DNA of 20,901 nt, from positions 1-20,901 of the forward strand of contig CALEYL010000080.1 of assembly GCA_937926205.1 (NCBI GenBank). The letters run 5' to 3'. A program made the translations under genes and the position numbers. This document shows, in pieces, positions 13,543-20,784 of the stretch. Below the pieces are notes generated by a model that was given only the letters and a program-made list of their open reading frames with translations, made no database searches and was not told where the DNA came from. Numbering within the stretch: position 1 is the stretch's first letter; each line of letters opens with the position of its first letter. Source of the stretch: an uncultured Saprospiraceae bacterium (GTDB taxonomy: Bacteria; Bacteroidota; Bacteroidia; Chitinophagales; Saprospiraceae).

Positions 13543-16500
13543 TTAATTCGGCGCCTTCACCACTTTTTTTGCCCACTTTTGCCCGTTGCTGTCTCTGATT
13601 TCCAACCAGTAAACCCCGGCTGGCAACGTGCTCATCTGAACCGGCACTTCCCAGGAACCTTCGCTTACCCGTACTGTAAGGCCCCAGACCTGCTGGCTGG
13701 TTGCATTGTACAAGGACAGCGCCAACTGTTCGTCGTGCCTTGAATTTCCCCGCACCATGGTGGCATTGGTAGCCGGATTGGGTTGCACCCGAAACTGTCG
13801 GTTCGTGACCGGTTCCATTGTACCAACCAAAGGATCTCCGGTCAATGCAATGTCATCGAGGTACATGTTGTTTCCGTAGCCCGACCTGTTCAGGAATTTA
13901 ACAGTAATGTATTTTCCGGAAAAGGCGCTCAGGTCAAGGCTAACGTCACGCCATTCATCACAGTTTTGCGGTGAAAAAGGTTGGTATTCGTACAGGTTGT
14001 TCGGGCCGAGGCCGCTGGTGGTGGTACTCAGCGCTTCACCGCCACTGTTGAAAATGGTTTGAAAAGCACCACCACAATCGTCTGAAACCAGTACTTTAAG
14101 TGAGTCAATAAAAAAGCCGCCGTCGTAGTACGGCGCATAAGCCACCCGGAAATTGAGAACCGGGTTTGTGATTTGCGTCAGGTCAAGGTTGACGGGCAGG
14201 AGCAGTTCATCCCGGCCATAGCTGCTGTAGATGTAATTGTTTACGAAATACGCTGTATCACCTTCCGCATCGCAAGTGGTGATGTTAACCGGTTCCCAGG
14301 TAATGCCGCCATCCGGGTTTATGATGGTGATATTATCGAGGCCGCCCGAAAAATCATTCACAACCGGCAGGTAATTGATGATGGGATCGAGTACCCGAAC
14401 CATATTCTGAATCGTTTTTGTGGAAGTTCCTTCGGGGTTGGTGACCGTCAGGGTCACATCGAACGCTCCGGGGGTGTTGTAGACAACCTGTGGGTTGCGC
14501 AGGGTGGAAGCAGATGGCGTTCCGCCCGGGAATTCCCAACTCCAGCTTGCACCCGCATGTTCCAGCATGGAAAAATCGTCAAACTGAAAAATGGCGCCGG
14601 GGCAATCTGTTTCCCGCCAGTTCACCATTGGTTGTGCTATGGGGCGTGAAGGGGCAAAAAATGGCGTTTCCCACACCCCTTTTCCATAAGAGCCCATGCG
14701 CAGTTTGCTGTCGCGGTAAAATGGCCTCAGGATGCAGGTGGAAATGCGCTCCGGCAAACCCTCTCGGAAAGGCGTCCAGTCGCTCATAGCATTGTCGCGG
14801 TACCAAACCATTCGTTGTGTTCCGAGATAAACCCCGCCGTCGGTTCCGCCCTGGTGCAGGATGTATGTAATGTGTTCTCCGTTTAGGGAAGCTGTCGTAA
14901 TGTTTTGCCATTGCTGGCCGCCGTTTGTGCTGCGGTACACTTTTTGCCCGTTGGCGCCGTCAGGATAAGCTACCCAAAGCAGGTCTTTGTCTTCCGGACT
15001 GAGGGTCAGCAACATCCTGCGGGCAAATCCCGGAGGCAGAGGCAGTTGCTCCCAGTTCTGACCGCCATCAACCGTTTTCCAGAGCAGGCCAGGATCCCAG
15101 GTATAGGAAGCCCGTTGAAATAAAAATATGACATCCGGATTGCTGCGGCTGATTTCAAATCCCATGGTTTTGGCACTTTCATCGTCGCCGAATTCGTGGA
15201 TTATGGTCCATTCAGATCCGCCATCTTCTGTTTTCCAGAGTTTGTTTTTATTGGTGACATAAAATGTATTCCAGGATCTTGGATCCCATTCCATTTCGCC
15301 ACTCTCGGCATCGTAATAGCTTTCGTTGGGGTATTTGCCAATGGAGATTTGCTGAAGATAACCATTTTGAATTTCTGGGAGAATCGCGCCGCCGGTATCA
15401 GAGAAATAGGCCCGGCGCCCTGCTCCCGGGTTAACATATCCGGTAGCTGCTTCGCCACCACCGATTGAAAGGCATTCACCGGGCATCCAGTCTTCGTACC
15501 AACCTGTATTGCCGTTGTGATATCGCCCCCCTACAAAGAGGTCTTCGTTCCAACCGGTCCCAAAACCCCAGAAATCGGAACTGGTAATGCCCCTGTTGCG
15601 GGCGTAATGGGTCTCGAAAAAATCTTCAGAATATTCAATGCCGCCATCACTGGTCATCCAAACATCGCCATCATTGATTTCGATCTCCTGGCAATCGGGG
15701 TGAACATAGTTGAAACTGTTGCCGCAATAACCGCCTATACAAGTAAAACTTGCTGCGCCATCGGAAGAAGTCCAGAGATTGAGAAAACCTGCCAATAACT
15801 GATCGGGATTGGTATCGGACGCATCAAAGCCGAGGTTGTAAAAGCCCTGATGGTAGCCGCCGGTTTGGTTGATGGTTGCCATGTTTGGGTGCACATCCAC
15901 GACATATGGGCCACCGGGAGGGCCATTTGGGAGAACCCAGCTTTCGCCGCCGTCGTCAGAGCGATAGATGCCGATAAACCCTGAATCGCCCAATTTCGCT
16001 TCGCCGATCAAAACGGCATAGACCCGGTTGGGATCTGCCTTGGTTACAGCAAGTCGCGCGCCACCGTCGTTAACTCCCGTCGAGTCAGAAAAAAACCAGC
16101 CATTGTCTTTTAGTTCCCAGCTTATCCCACTGTCTGTAGACTTATAAAAGCGGCAGATGTTAGCGACCGGATCATTGCGGACGAGAAACGCGGTTGTGGG
16201 GTCGTCTGTTTTCCATTCGATGTCGTAGCATCTTTCCGGAAAAATCTGAGTCCAGTTTATGCCGCCATTCACGCTGCGGTAGAGCCCTTTCCAGCTGGCT
16301 GCCATCACGATTTGATTATTGGCCGGATTGACCAGTATTTCGTTGGCCGACAGGTCGTTAACGGTTAGTACAATTTCCCAGTTTTGACCGCCGTCTGTAG
16401 TCCTGCGGATATTAGAGCCGTCGCCGACGAATACGATGTCGGGGTTGCCTGGATCTACCTCGAGGGCTGTTGGAGCCGACATGCTTACATTTTTGGAAAC

Positions 16501-17040
16501 GCAAACCCAGTTCAGACCGCGGTTGGTACTTTTGAAGACTTCTGCTCCTTCTGTACCGCAATACACCACATCCGGATTTGAAAGCGACTGATCGATGCAA
16601 TAAATGTTGGCCTGTGAAGATTTGCCCAAAGGGTTCGGGCCGGTATTGGCATTAAAGGTTTCAAATGGCCCTATATTGGTCCAGTTTGCAGGCGACCTGC
16701 CCGTGTTTGCAGCTTCCCTTCTCAGGCGTTCGATCCGATTTTGAAATTCTGCTACTTCAGCGGCCTCCGGTTTCACCACCCAACCTTCTGAATTGACATA
16801 AGGTTGTACTGCGCGGCGCCATTTTTTATAGTATTGGGTAAACGTCGTTTTGTCATCGGGGTGGCTTTCGCGCCAGGTCCGGTAGCCTGATTCAACGCTC
16901 CAGACATTGGGATTTTCTGCATACATCTCCACTGCCCATTCCGGCAATATTTCCCCTGCAGCAGGCGCAGGTTTTATTAATTTTTGGGCATGAAGCTGGG
17001 AAGCGAACAACAAGGCGCAGGCAAAAAACAGGTATCTCAT
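13543..17040 (-). CDS. Secreted Asp-box (sortilin/BNR-like) propeller protein with PKD and T9SS domains
   Basis: 1165 residues from the ATG at 17040. That start gives a clean signal peptide (MRYLFFACALLFASQLHAQ, 1-19); a start 37 codons further upstream would bury it, so I reject it. Ten Asp-box-like motifs of the S-x-D-G-G-x-x-W type begin at 171, 214, 256, 301, 361, 425, 463, 604, 656 and 704, indicating one or two beta-propellers as in sortilin/BNR proteins. A PKD domain (about 803-886) and a jelly-roll, choice-of-anchor-like domain (about 890-1070) follow. A type A T9SS sorting domain (RQFRVQPNPA, 1081-1090, to the end) closes the protein. No glycosidase active site can be identified, so a binding or adhesion role is as likely as hydrolysis. 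Its stop abuts the hydrolase fragment. A poor -7 match (TATCATTG) lies at 17068-17075. Confidence 0.9.
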   Translation of the reverse strand: MRYLFFACALLFASQLHAQKLIKPAPAAGEILPEWAVEMYAENPNVWSVESGYRTWRESHPDDKTTFTQYYKKWRRAVQPYVNSEGWVVKPEAAEVAEFQNRIERLRREAANTGRSPANWTNIGPFETFNANTGPNPLGKSSQANIYCIDQSLSNPDVVYCGTEGAEVFKSTNRGLNWVCVSKNVSMSAPTALEVDPGNPDIVFVGDGSNIRRTTDGGQNWEIVLTVNDLSANEILVNPANNQIVMAASWKGLYRSVNGGINWTQIFPERCYDIEWKTDDPTTAFLVRNDPVANICRFYKSTDSGISWELKDNGWFFSDSTGVNDGGARLAVTKADPNRVYAVLIGEAKLGDSGFIGIYRSDDGGESWVLPNGPPGGPYVVDVHPNMATINQTGGYHQGFYNLGFDASDTNPDQLLAGFLNLWTSSDGAASFTCIGGYCGNSFNYVHPDCQEIEINDGDVWMTSDGGIEYSEDFFETHYARNRGITSSDFWGFGTGWNEDLFVGGRYHNGNTGWYEDWMPGECLSIGGGEAATGYVNPGAGRRAYFSDTGGAILPEIQNGYLQQISIGKYPNESYYDAESGEMEWDPRSWNTFYVTNKNKLWKTEDGGSEWTIIHEFGDDESAKTMGFEISRSNPDVIFLFQRASYTWDPGLLWKTVDGGQNWEQLPLPPGFARRMLLTLSPEDKDLLWVAYPDGANGQKVYRSTNGGQQWQNITTASLNGEHITYILHQGGTDGGVYLGTQRMVWYRDNAMSDWTPFREGLPERISTCILRPFYRDSKLRMGSYGKGVWETPFFAPSRPIAQPMVNWRETDCPGAIFQFDDFSMLEHAGASWSWEFPGGTPSASTLRNPQVVYNTPGAFDVTLTVTNPEGTSTKTIQNMVRVLDPIINYLPVVNDFSGGLDNITIINPDGGITWEPVNITTCDAEGDTAYFVNNYIYSSYGRDELLLPVNLDLTQITNPVLNFRVAYAPYYDGGFFIDSLKVLVSDDCGGAFQTIFNSGGEALSTTTSGLGPNNLYEYQPFSPQNCDEWRDVSLDLSAFSGKYITVKFLNRSGYGNNMYLDDIALTGDPLVGTMEPVTNRQFRVQPNPATNATMVRGNSRHDEQLALSLYNATSQQVWGLTVRVSEGSWEVPVQMSTLPAGVYWLEIRDSNGQKWAKKVVKAPN

Positions 17041-17177
17041 GGACAAAGGGTGTTTGAAATGATGGGGCAATGATAAGGAAAAATGCATCAGCCATGAAGC
17101 ATCAACTGCGCAAATGGTCATGGAATAGACGATAGCGCTTGTAATGACCAAAAGTTATTATGGTTTACGATAAAATC

Positions 17178-18164
17178 TTAACCCGGAATAGAGACTGGTT
17201 GCTTGTTGAACTTATTGCGGTATTCAATAGGGGTGAGGCCGGTTATTTTTTTAAAAACATCCCGAAATGCCTTGGTGTCAGTGTAGCCTACCTCCATCAT
17301 TACTTCGTTGATATTCAGGCGGCTGCTTTCCAGTTTGCGTTTTGCTGCTTCCACTTTCACCCGTTGAACGTATTCAACTACGGTGTTGTTGGTTGCTCGT
17401 TTAAATCGCCGTTCAAAACTCCGTCTTCCGACTGCCACATTATCAGCAATTTCCTCCACGGTGATCTTTTCAGAAAAATGCTGTTCAATAAATGCCTGAG
17501 CCTGTCTGATTTCTTCGTCATTATGACTTTTTTGCCCTTGAAAGATGGTAAATGCGGCCTGGCTGTTTCGATCTATGTCAATCGCAAAAAACTTGGAAGC
17601 CAGAATGGCCGTCTCGCGGTCGGTGTATTTTTCAACCAGGTACAAGAGCAGATTCCAGTACGAACTGGCCCCGCCGCTCGAATAAATTCTATCTTCTTCG
17701 ACAATGATGTTTCCGTCCATCAAGGTCACTTCCGGGAACATTTGCCGGAATTCATTGGCAAAGAGCCAGTGTGTTGAGCACGATTTGCCTTTCAGCAGGC
17801 CGGTTGAAGCGCGCAAAAAAGCGCCGACGCACAGGGAAGCAACTTCTGCGCCTCGTTGATGCTGCCGGATTATCCAGGGGATGCAGTCCTTGTTGCGTTC
17901 TACGGCAATTTTCAGGTCACCACTTAATGCGGGGATAAAAATGAGGTCGGTTTGTTCTACCTCTTCCAGCAGCTTATCGATGTGAACCGTAAATAAGCCA
18001 TTGTTCAGTTGGACCGATTTGGAAGTGCCGACAAGCTCAACGTCAAAAAGCGGCGGTTTGCCGGCAGCCGTGAAAAATTGATTGACCGCTGTAAACATAT
18101 ACTGCGGGTCGGTCACTGCAGCCATAATGGCCGTTTCCGGAACGAGGATGGAAATCTTTTTCAT
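17178..18164 (-). CDS. GlxA-type AraC-family transcriptional regulator
   Basis: 328 residues from the ATG at 18164. The N-terminal DJ-1/PfpI-like domain (1 to about 190) starts MKKISILVPE and has C112 in the nucleophile-elbow-like ASLCVGAF, which in this group usually serves ligand sensing rather than catalysis. The C-terminal AraC DNA-binding domain (about 218-318) has two helix-turn-helix units, including VEEIADNVAVGRRSFERRFK (236-255) and the conserved GYTDTKAFRDVFKKITGLTP (293-312). An in-frame ATG at 18260 would add 32 residues across the promoter region and is rejected. An exact -7 box lies immediately upstream. It is divergent from the VOC genes and is a candidate regulator of them, or of itself. 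Confidence 0.9.
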   Translation of the reverse strand: MKKISILVPETAIMAAVTDPQYMFTAVNQFFTAAGKPPLFDVELVGTSKSVQLNNGLFTVHIDKLLEEVEQTDLIFIPALSGDLKIAVERNKDCIPWIIRQHQRGAEVASLCVGAFLRASTGLLKGKSCSTHWLFANEFRQMFPEVTLMDGNIIVEEDRIYSSGGASSYWNLLLYLVEKYTDRETAILASKFFAIDIDRNSQAAFTIFQGQKSHNDEEIRQAQAFIEQHFSEKITVEEIADNVAVGRRSFERRFKRATNNTVVEYVQRVKVEAAKRKLESSRLNINEVMMEVGYTDTKAFRDVFKKITGLTPIEYRNKFNKQPVSIPG

Positions 18165-18168
18165 TCTG

Positions 18169-18176
18169 CAAATATA
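18169..18176 (-). promoter_or_regulatory. -7 box abutting the GlxA-type regulator start
   Basis: On the minus strand TATATTTG matches TAnnTTTG exactly and ends 4 bases before the ATG (18164). TTTG at 18197-18194 lies 17 bp upstream as a possible -33 box. If used, transcription would begin at or very near the start codon, giving a leaderless mRNA. This also argues against the upstream ATG at 18260. Confidence 0.5.
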
Positions 18177-18249
18177 AAACAAAAAGTTTGTCGCAAACAG
18201 CCCTGTAAACTGACGTTTTTGCCACTCACAATAAATAATCGAGTAAATA

Positions 18250-18257
18250 TACCTTTG
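18250..18257 (+). promoter_or_regulatory. -7 box for the VOC gene
   Basis: TACCTTTG matches TAnnTTTG exactly. It lies 23 bp before the ATG at 18281, which it favours over the in-frame ATG at 18260 lying only 2 bases past the box. No clear -33 element is at the right spacing. Confidence 0.5.
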
Positions 18258-18280
18258 CATTGTTTAAAATAGTTAAATTT

Positions 18281-18697
18281 ATGACACAAATAATTTCATA
18301 TTTAACTTTTAATGGAAGCTGTCGTGAAGCCATGAGTTTTTACCAGAGTTGCCTGGGCGGCGAGCTGTCCTTTCAAACCGTTGGCGAGTCGTCAATATCC
18401 GGGCAAATGCCACCGGAAATGCAGGACATCATCCTGCATGCGGTTTTGTCAGATGGCGTTTGGTCAATCATGGGTTCTGATATGGTAGGGGAACAGGGAC
18501 TTGTCCGGGGAAGCAATATCTCCATCATGCTAAACTGTAGCAATGAGGACGAAATCAGAGGTTTGTATGAAAAGCTTTCCAAAGGAGGAATGAAAACCCA
18601 CCCGATTGAAAACACGTTCTGGGGAGCACTTTTCGGCGATCTGACTGACCGGTTTGGCAACCAATGGCTGCTGCATTTCGACAAACAATTTAAATAA
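18281..18697 (+). CDS. VOC-family protein (PhnB / 3-dmu-9_3-mt type)
   Basis: 138 residues from the ATG at 18281, whose product starts MTQIISYLTFNGSCREAMSF, the canonical beginning of this family. The in-frame ATG 21 bp upstream adds only MFKIVKF and overlaps the promoter. Features are the first beta strand, the helix CREAMSFYQSCLGGEL and the C-terminal FGDLTDRFGNQWLLHFD (about 117-133) with the glyoxalase-like fold ending. Such proteins have been annotated as 3-demethylubiquinone methyltransferases or PhnB, but are VOC-fold proteins of unknown substrate. They usually form dimers. The gene is 39 bp upstream of the SRPBCC-VOC-VOC gene, so the two are probably an operon. Confidence 0.9.
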   Translation: MTQIISYLTFNGSCREAMSFYQSCLGGELSFQTVGESSISGQMPPEMQDIILHAVLSDGVWSIMGSDMVGEQGLVRGSNISIMLNCSNEDEIRGLYEKLSKGGMKTHPIENTFWGALFGDLTDRFGNQWLLHFDKQFK

Positions 18698-18736
18698 TAC
18701 GAAAATCACCCGATTGTTTTTTATAAATCACTCAAC

Positions 18737-20041
18737 ATGAAAAAACTAACATTTTCAACCCAAATTAAGGCTGCCAAAGAGCAGGTCTGGGAGACCCTCT
18801 GGAGCGATGATACCTACCCGGCGTGGACCAGCGTTTTTGCTGAAGGATCCTGTGCCAAATCGGATTGGCAGGAAGGCAGTAAAATTTTGTTTCATGATGG
18901 GAAAGGCAGCGGCATGTCCAGTCGTATTGCCCGCCTCGTGCCCAATGCATTGATGTCTTTTGAGCACCTTGCCGTGGTTAAAAACGGGGTCGAAAATTTT
19001 GAAATTGCAAAAAAAGAAGGCTGGCATGGCTCCATGGAGAGCTACACCCTTCAGGAAAAAGGAGACGCTACCACCTTAGTTGTAGAATTGGACGCAGATA
19101 ACAGTTTTGAGGAATACTTTAAGGAAAAATTCCCTAAAGCACTAGACAAGGTAAGAGAAATTGCAGAAAATCAGATGATTACCCCTTTTCTTTGGTTTGA
19201 CCATCAGGCAGAAGAAGCCGTTAATTTGTACACCGCTATTTTTCCCGATTCCGGGGTTGGCAAGGTTGTCCACAATGGGGAAGCCGTGCTAACGGTTGGC
19301 TTTTCACTGGGTGGGCAGTCTTTTGTTGCCATGAATGGCGGTCCGCATTTCAAATTGAATCCCTCCATTTCTATTTATGTAGTTTGTGAAACCGAAGCAG
19401 AAGTCGACCTGGCCTGGCAGGCTCTTTCCGTTGGTGGTCAGGTGATGATGTCGCTGGATAAATACCCCTGGAGTGATAAATACGGATGGCTGAATGACCG
19501 TTATGGGGTATCCTGGCAAATTTCTCTCGGCAAAATATCAGATGTCGGGCAGAAGTTTACGCCTGTTTTGATGTTTGTCGGTGCTCAGCAGGGCCGGGCA
19601 GAAGAAGCCATGAATTTCTATGCTTCTCTTTTCAAAAACTCAGGTATTCTTGGCGTTTTGCGCTACGGAGCAGGCGGCCAGGATCCGGAAGGCACAATCC
19701 AACACGCACAGTTTAAATTGGCTGGCCAGGTATTTATGGCGATGGACAGCGCGATGGCGCATGCTTTTCAGTTCAATGAAGCCTTTTCTTTTGTCATCAA
19801 TTGCGAAACGCAGGAAAAAATTGACCATTACTGGAGCATGCTGACAGCAGATGGAGGCGAAGAAAGCAGGTGCGGCTGGTTGAAAGACAAATTTGGTGTG
19901 TCCTGGCAGGTTGTACCGCCAGTTTTGATGGAGCTGATTGGCAGTCCCGACGCAGCCAAATCCCAAAGAGCCATGCAGGCGATGATGCAAATGAAAAAAT
20001 TGGATATTGCGGTATTGAAAGCGGCCTTTGAACAAGGGTAA
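18737..20041 (+). CDS. SRPBCC-VOC-VOC three-domain fusion protein
   Basis: 434 residues made of three recognisable parts. Residues 1 to about 145 form an AHSA1/SRPBCC hydrophobic-ligand domain (KAAKEQVWETLWSDDTYPAW near the start, STTLVVELD-like ending). Residues about 147-265 form a first VOC domain of the 3-dmu-9_3-mt type (TPFLWFDHQAEEAVNLYTAI ... WLNDRYGVSWQIS). Residues about 275-395 form a second, diverged VOC domain (LMFVGAQQGRAEEAMNFYAS ... WLKDKFGVSWQVV). A short helical tail rich in Met and Ala follows (to 434). Two VOC modules in one chain can form the complete paired fold. No catalytic function is established; small hydrophobic ligand binding is likely. It shares a transcription unit with the VOC gene and ends 4 bp before the opposing transposase. 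Confidence 0.9.
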   Translation: MKKLTFSTQIKAAKEQVWETLWSDDTYPAWTSVFAEGSCAKSDWQEGSKILFHDGKGSGMSSRIARLVPNALMSFEHLAVVKNGVENFEIAKKEGWHGSMESYTLQEKGDATTLVVELDADNSFEEYFKEKFPKALDKVREIAENQMITPFLWFDHQAEEAVNLYTAIFPDSGVGKVVHNGEAVLTVGFSLGGQSFVAMNGGPHFKLNPSISIYVVCETEAEVDLAWQALSVGGQVMMSLDKYPWSDKYGWLNDRYGVSWQISLGKISDVGQKFTPVLMFVGAQQGRAEEAMNFYASLFKNSGILGVLRYGAGGQDPEGTIQHAQFKLAGQVFMAMDSAMAHAFQFNEAFSFVINCETQEKIDHYWSMLTADGGEESRCGWLKDKFGVSWQVVPPVLMELIGSPDAAKSQRAMQAMMQMKKLDIAVLKAAFEQG

Positions 20042-20045
20042 AAGG

Positions 20046-20498
20046 TCAATCCCAAACATAACGTTCGTCGTATTCCACCTGATATTTGTTTAGGTACGCA
20101 CGAAATTCATCTTTGAAGTCTTTCTTTCGGTGGTGTATTGCCTGGTTGTCAATGTACCGGGTGACTACGTTAACTCCTTTGGGATTAACAGAAAATGCAC
20201 CATACCCATCTTGCCAGTAGAAGTTAAGATAGCGTTCCCCTTTTGTTTTTACCCATTTGGAGGAACGCTTCTTAACTTCTTCCAATAATTTCATCAAGGC
20301 GATTTTTTTAGAAAGCATGCATAGAATATGTACGTGGTCGTCGTGTCCCCCAACCCGAACGGGGTGGCATTCGAATGCCTCGCAAACGCCGCCCAAATAA
20401 GCAAATAACTCTGGTTTGATGGTGTCGTCTATCAGTGGCTGGCGGTATTTGGTGCTGAATACGAGATGGACAAATACTTTGGTTAAGGATTGTGGCAT
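20046..20498 (-). CDS. IS200/IS605-like single-domain HUH transposase (TnpA, REP-associated type)
   Basis: 150 residues of the Y1 transposase fold. The HUH metal-binding pair is H55-V-H57 in GGHDDHVHIL, and the probable catalytic tyrosine is Y115 in VVTRYIDNQAIHH. The N-terminus MPQSLTKVFVHLVFSTKYRQ is typical of the stand-alone Bacteroidota subgroup. HUH transposases of this type nick single-stranded DNA at hairpins next to the element ends. Short REP-like hairpins lie at 20678-20784 beyond the gene start. No tnpB partner is adjacent. All key residues are present, so the enzyme may be active or domesticated. It converges with the SRPBCC-VOC-VOC gene, leaving 4 bp between the stops. Confidence 0.92.
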   Translation of the reverse strand: MPQSLTKVFVHLVFSTKYRQPLIDDTIKPELFAYLGGVCEAFECHPVRVGGHDDHVHILCMLSKKIALMKLLEEVKKRSSKWVKTKGERYLNFYWQDGYGAFSVNPKGVNVVTRYIDNQAIHHRKKDFKDEFRAYLNKYQVEYDERYVWD

Positions 20499-20550
20499 GA
20501 TGGACTGTTTTCTTGTAAAAATAGTACAACATATCCTATGGTGTTAAACG

Positions 20551-20587
20551 ATGTCCGAACTTGTCACATGATGTCCGAACTTGTCAC
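20551..20587. repeat. Two direct copies of a 17 bp motif, 20 bp period
   Basis: ATGTCCGAACTTGTCAC is present at 20551-20567 and again, identically, at 20571-20587, separated by ATG. They sit about 50 bp upstream of the transposase start. Multiple short terminal repeats of this kind occur at ends of some insertion sequences (for example IS21-type ends), but no matching element is visible here. Confidence 0.7.
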
Positions 20588-20608
20588 GTTATTTCGAATG
20601 CCGTGTCT

Positions 20609-20677
20609 CATGGTCGTCGTGGCATGGTCGTCGTGGCATTTCGTCGTGGCATGGTCGTCGTGGCATGGTCGTCATCG
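20609..20677. repeat. Left minisatellite array, 13-14 bp units
   Basis: Five units: CATGGTCGTCGTGG at 20609 and 20623, a 13 bp variant CATTTCGTCGTGG at 20637, CATGGTCGTCGTGG at 20650 and a diverged CATGGTCGTCATCG at 20664. Its core CATGGTCGT is the reverse complement of the core of the right-hand array, so the two arrays face each other across the hairpins. Confidence 0.8.
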
Positions 20678-20784
20678 CATAGGACGATGCCCTATGCTCA
20701 ATGGATAACGCCCTTTCAGGGCTAAAAGTAAGAACAGCCGAGCCCTGTAAGGGCGCCGTCATTTCCGTAGGGCAAAGCCCTACG
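20678..20784. repeat. Cluster of REP-like hairpins (BIME-like)
   Basis: Four hairpins occur in succession: CATAGG/CCTATG (20678-20696), GCCCT-TTC-AGGGC (20710-20722), GCCCT-GTA-AGGGC (20742-20754) and CGTAGGGC-AAA-GCCCTACG (20766-20784). The second and third, with flanks CGCCCTTTCAGGGCT and AGCCCTGTAAGGGCG, are close reverse complements, which is the head-to-head arrangement of REP doublets. They lie just upstream of an HUH transposase of the type associated with such sequences. Confidence 0.7.

Noticed and set aside
17041..17151. 37-codon N-terminal extension of the Asp-box protein
   Set aside because: It would place the signal peptide internally; the ATG at 17040 gives a standard signal peptide.
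17160..17777. Plus-strand open frame of 205 codons opposite the GlxA-type regulator
   Set aside because: Fully antisense to clear AraC and DJ-1-like domains, with no promoter or family features.
18165..18260. 32-codon N-terminal extension of the GlxA-type regulator
   Set aside because: It crosses an exact -7 box and the divergent promoter region; the family start is MKKISILVPE at 18164.
20490..20708. Small plus-strand gene of 72 codons
   Set aside because: It overlaps the transposase start and reads through the direct repeats and the minisatellite; no supporting features.
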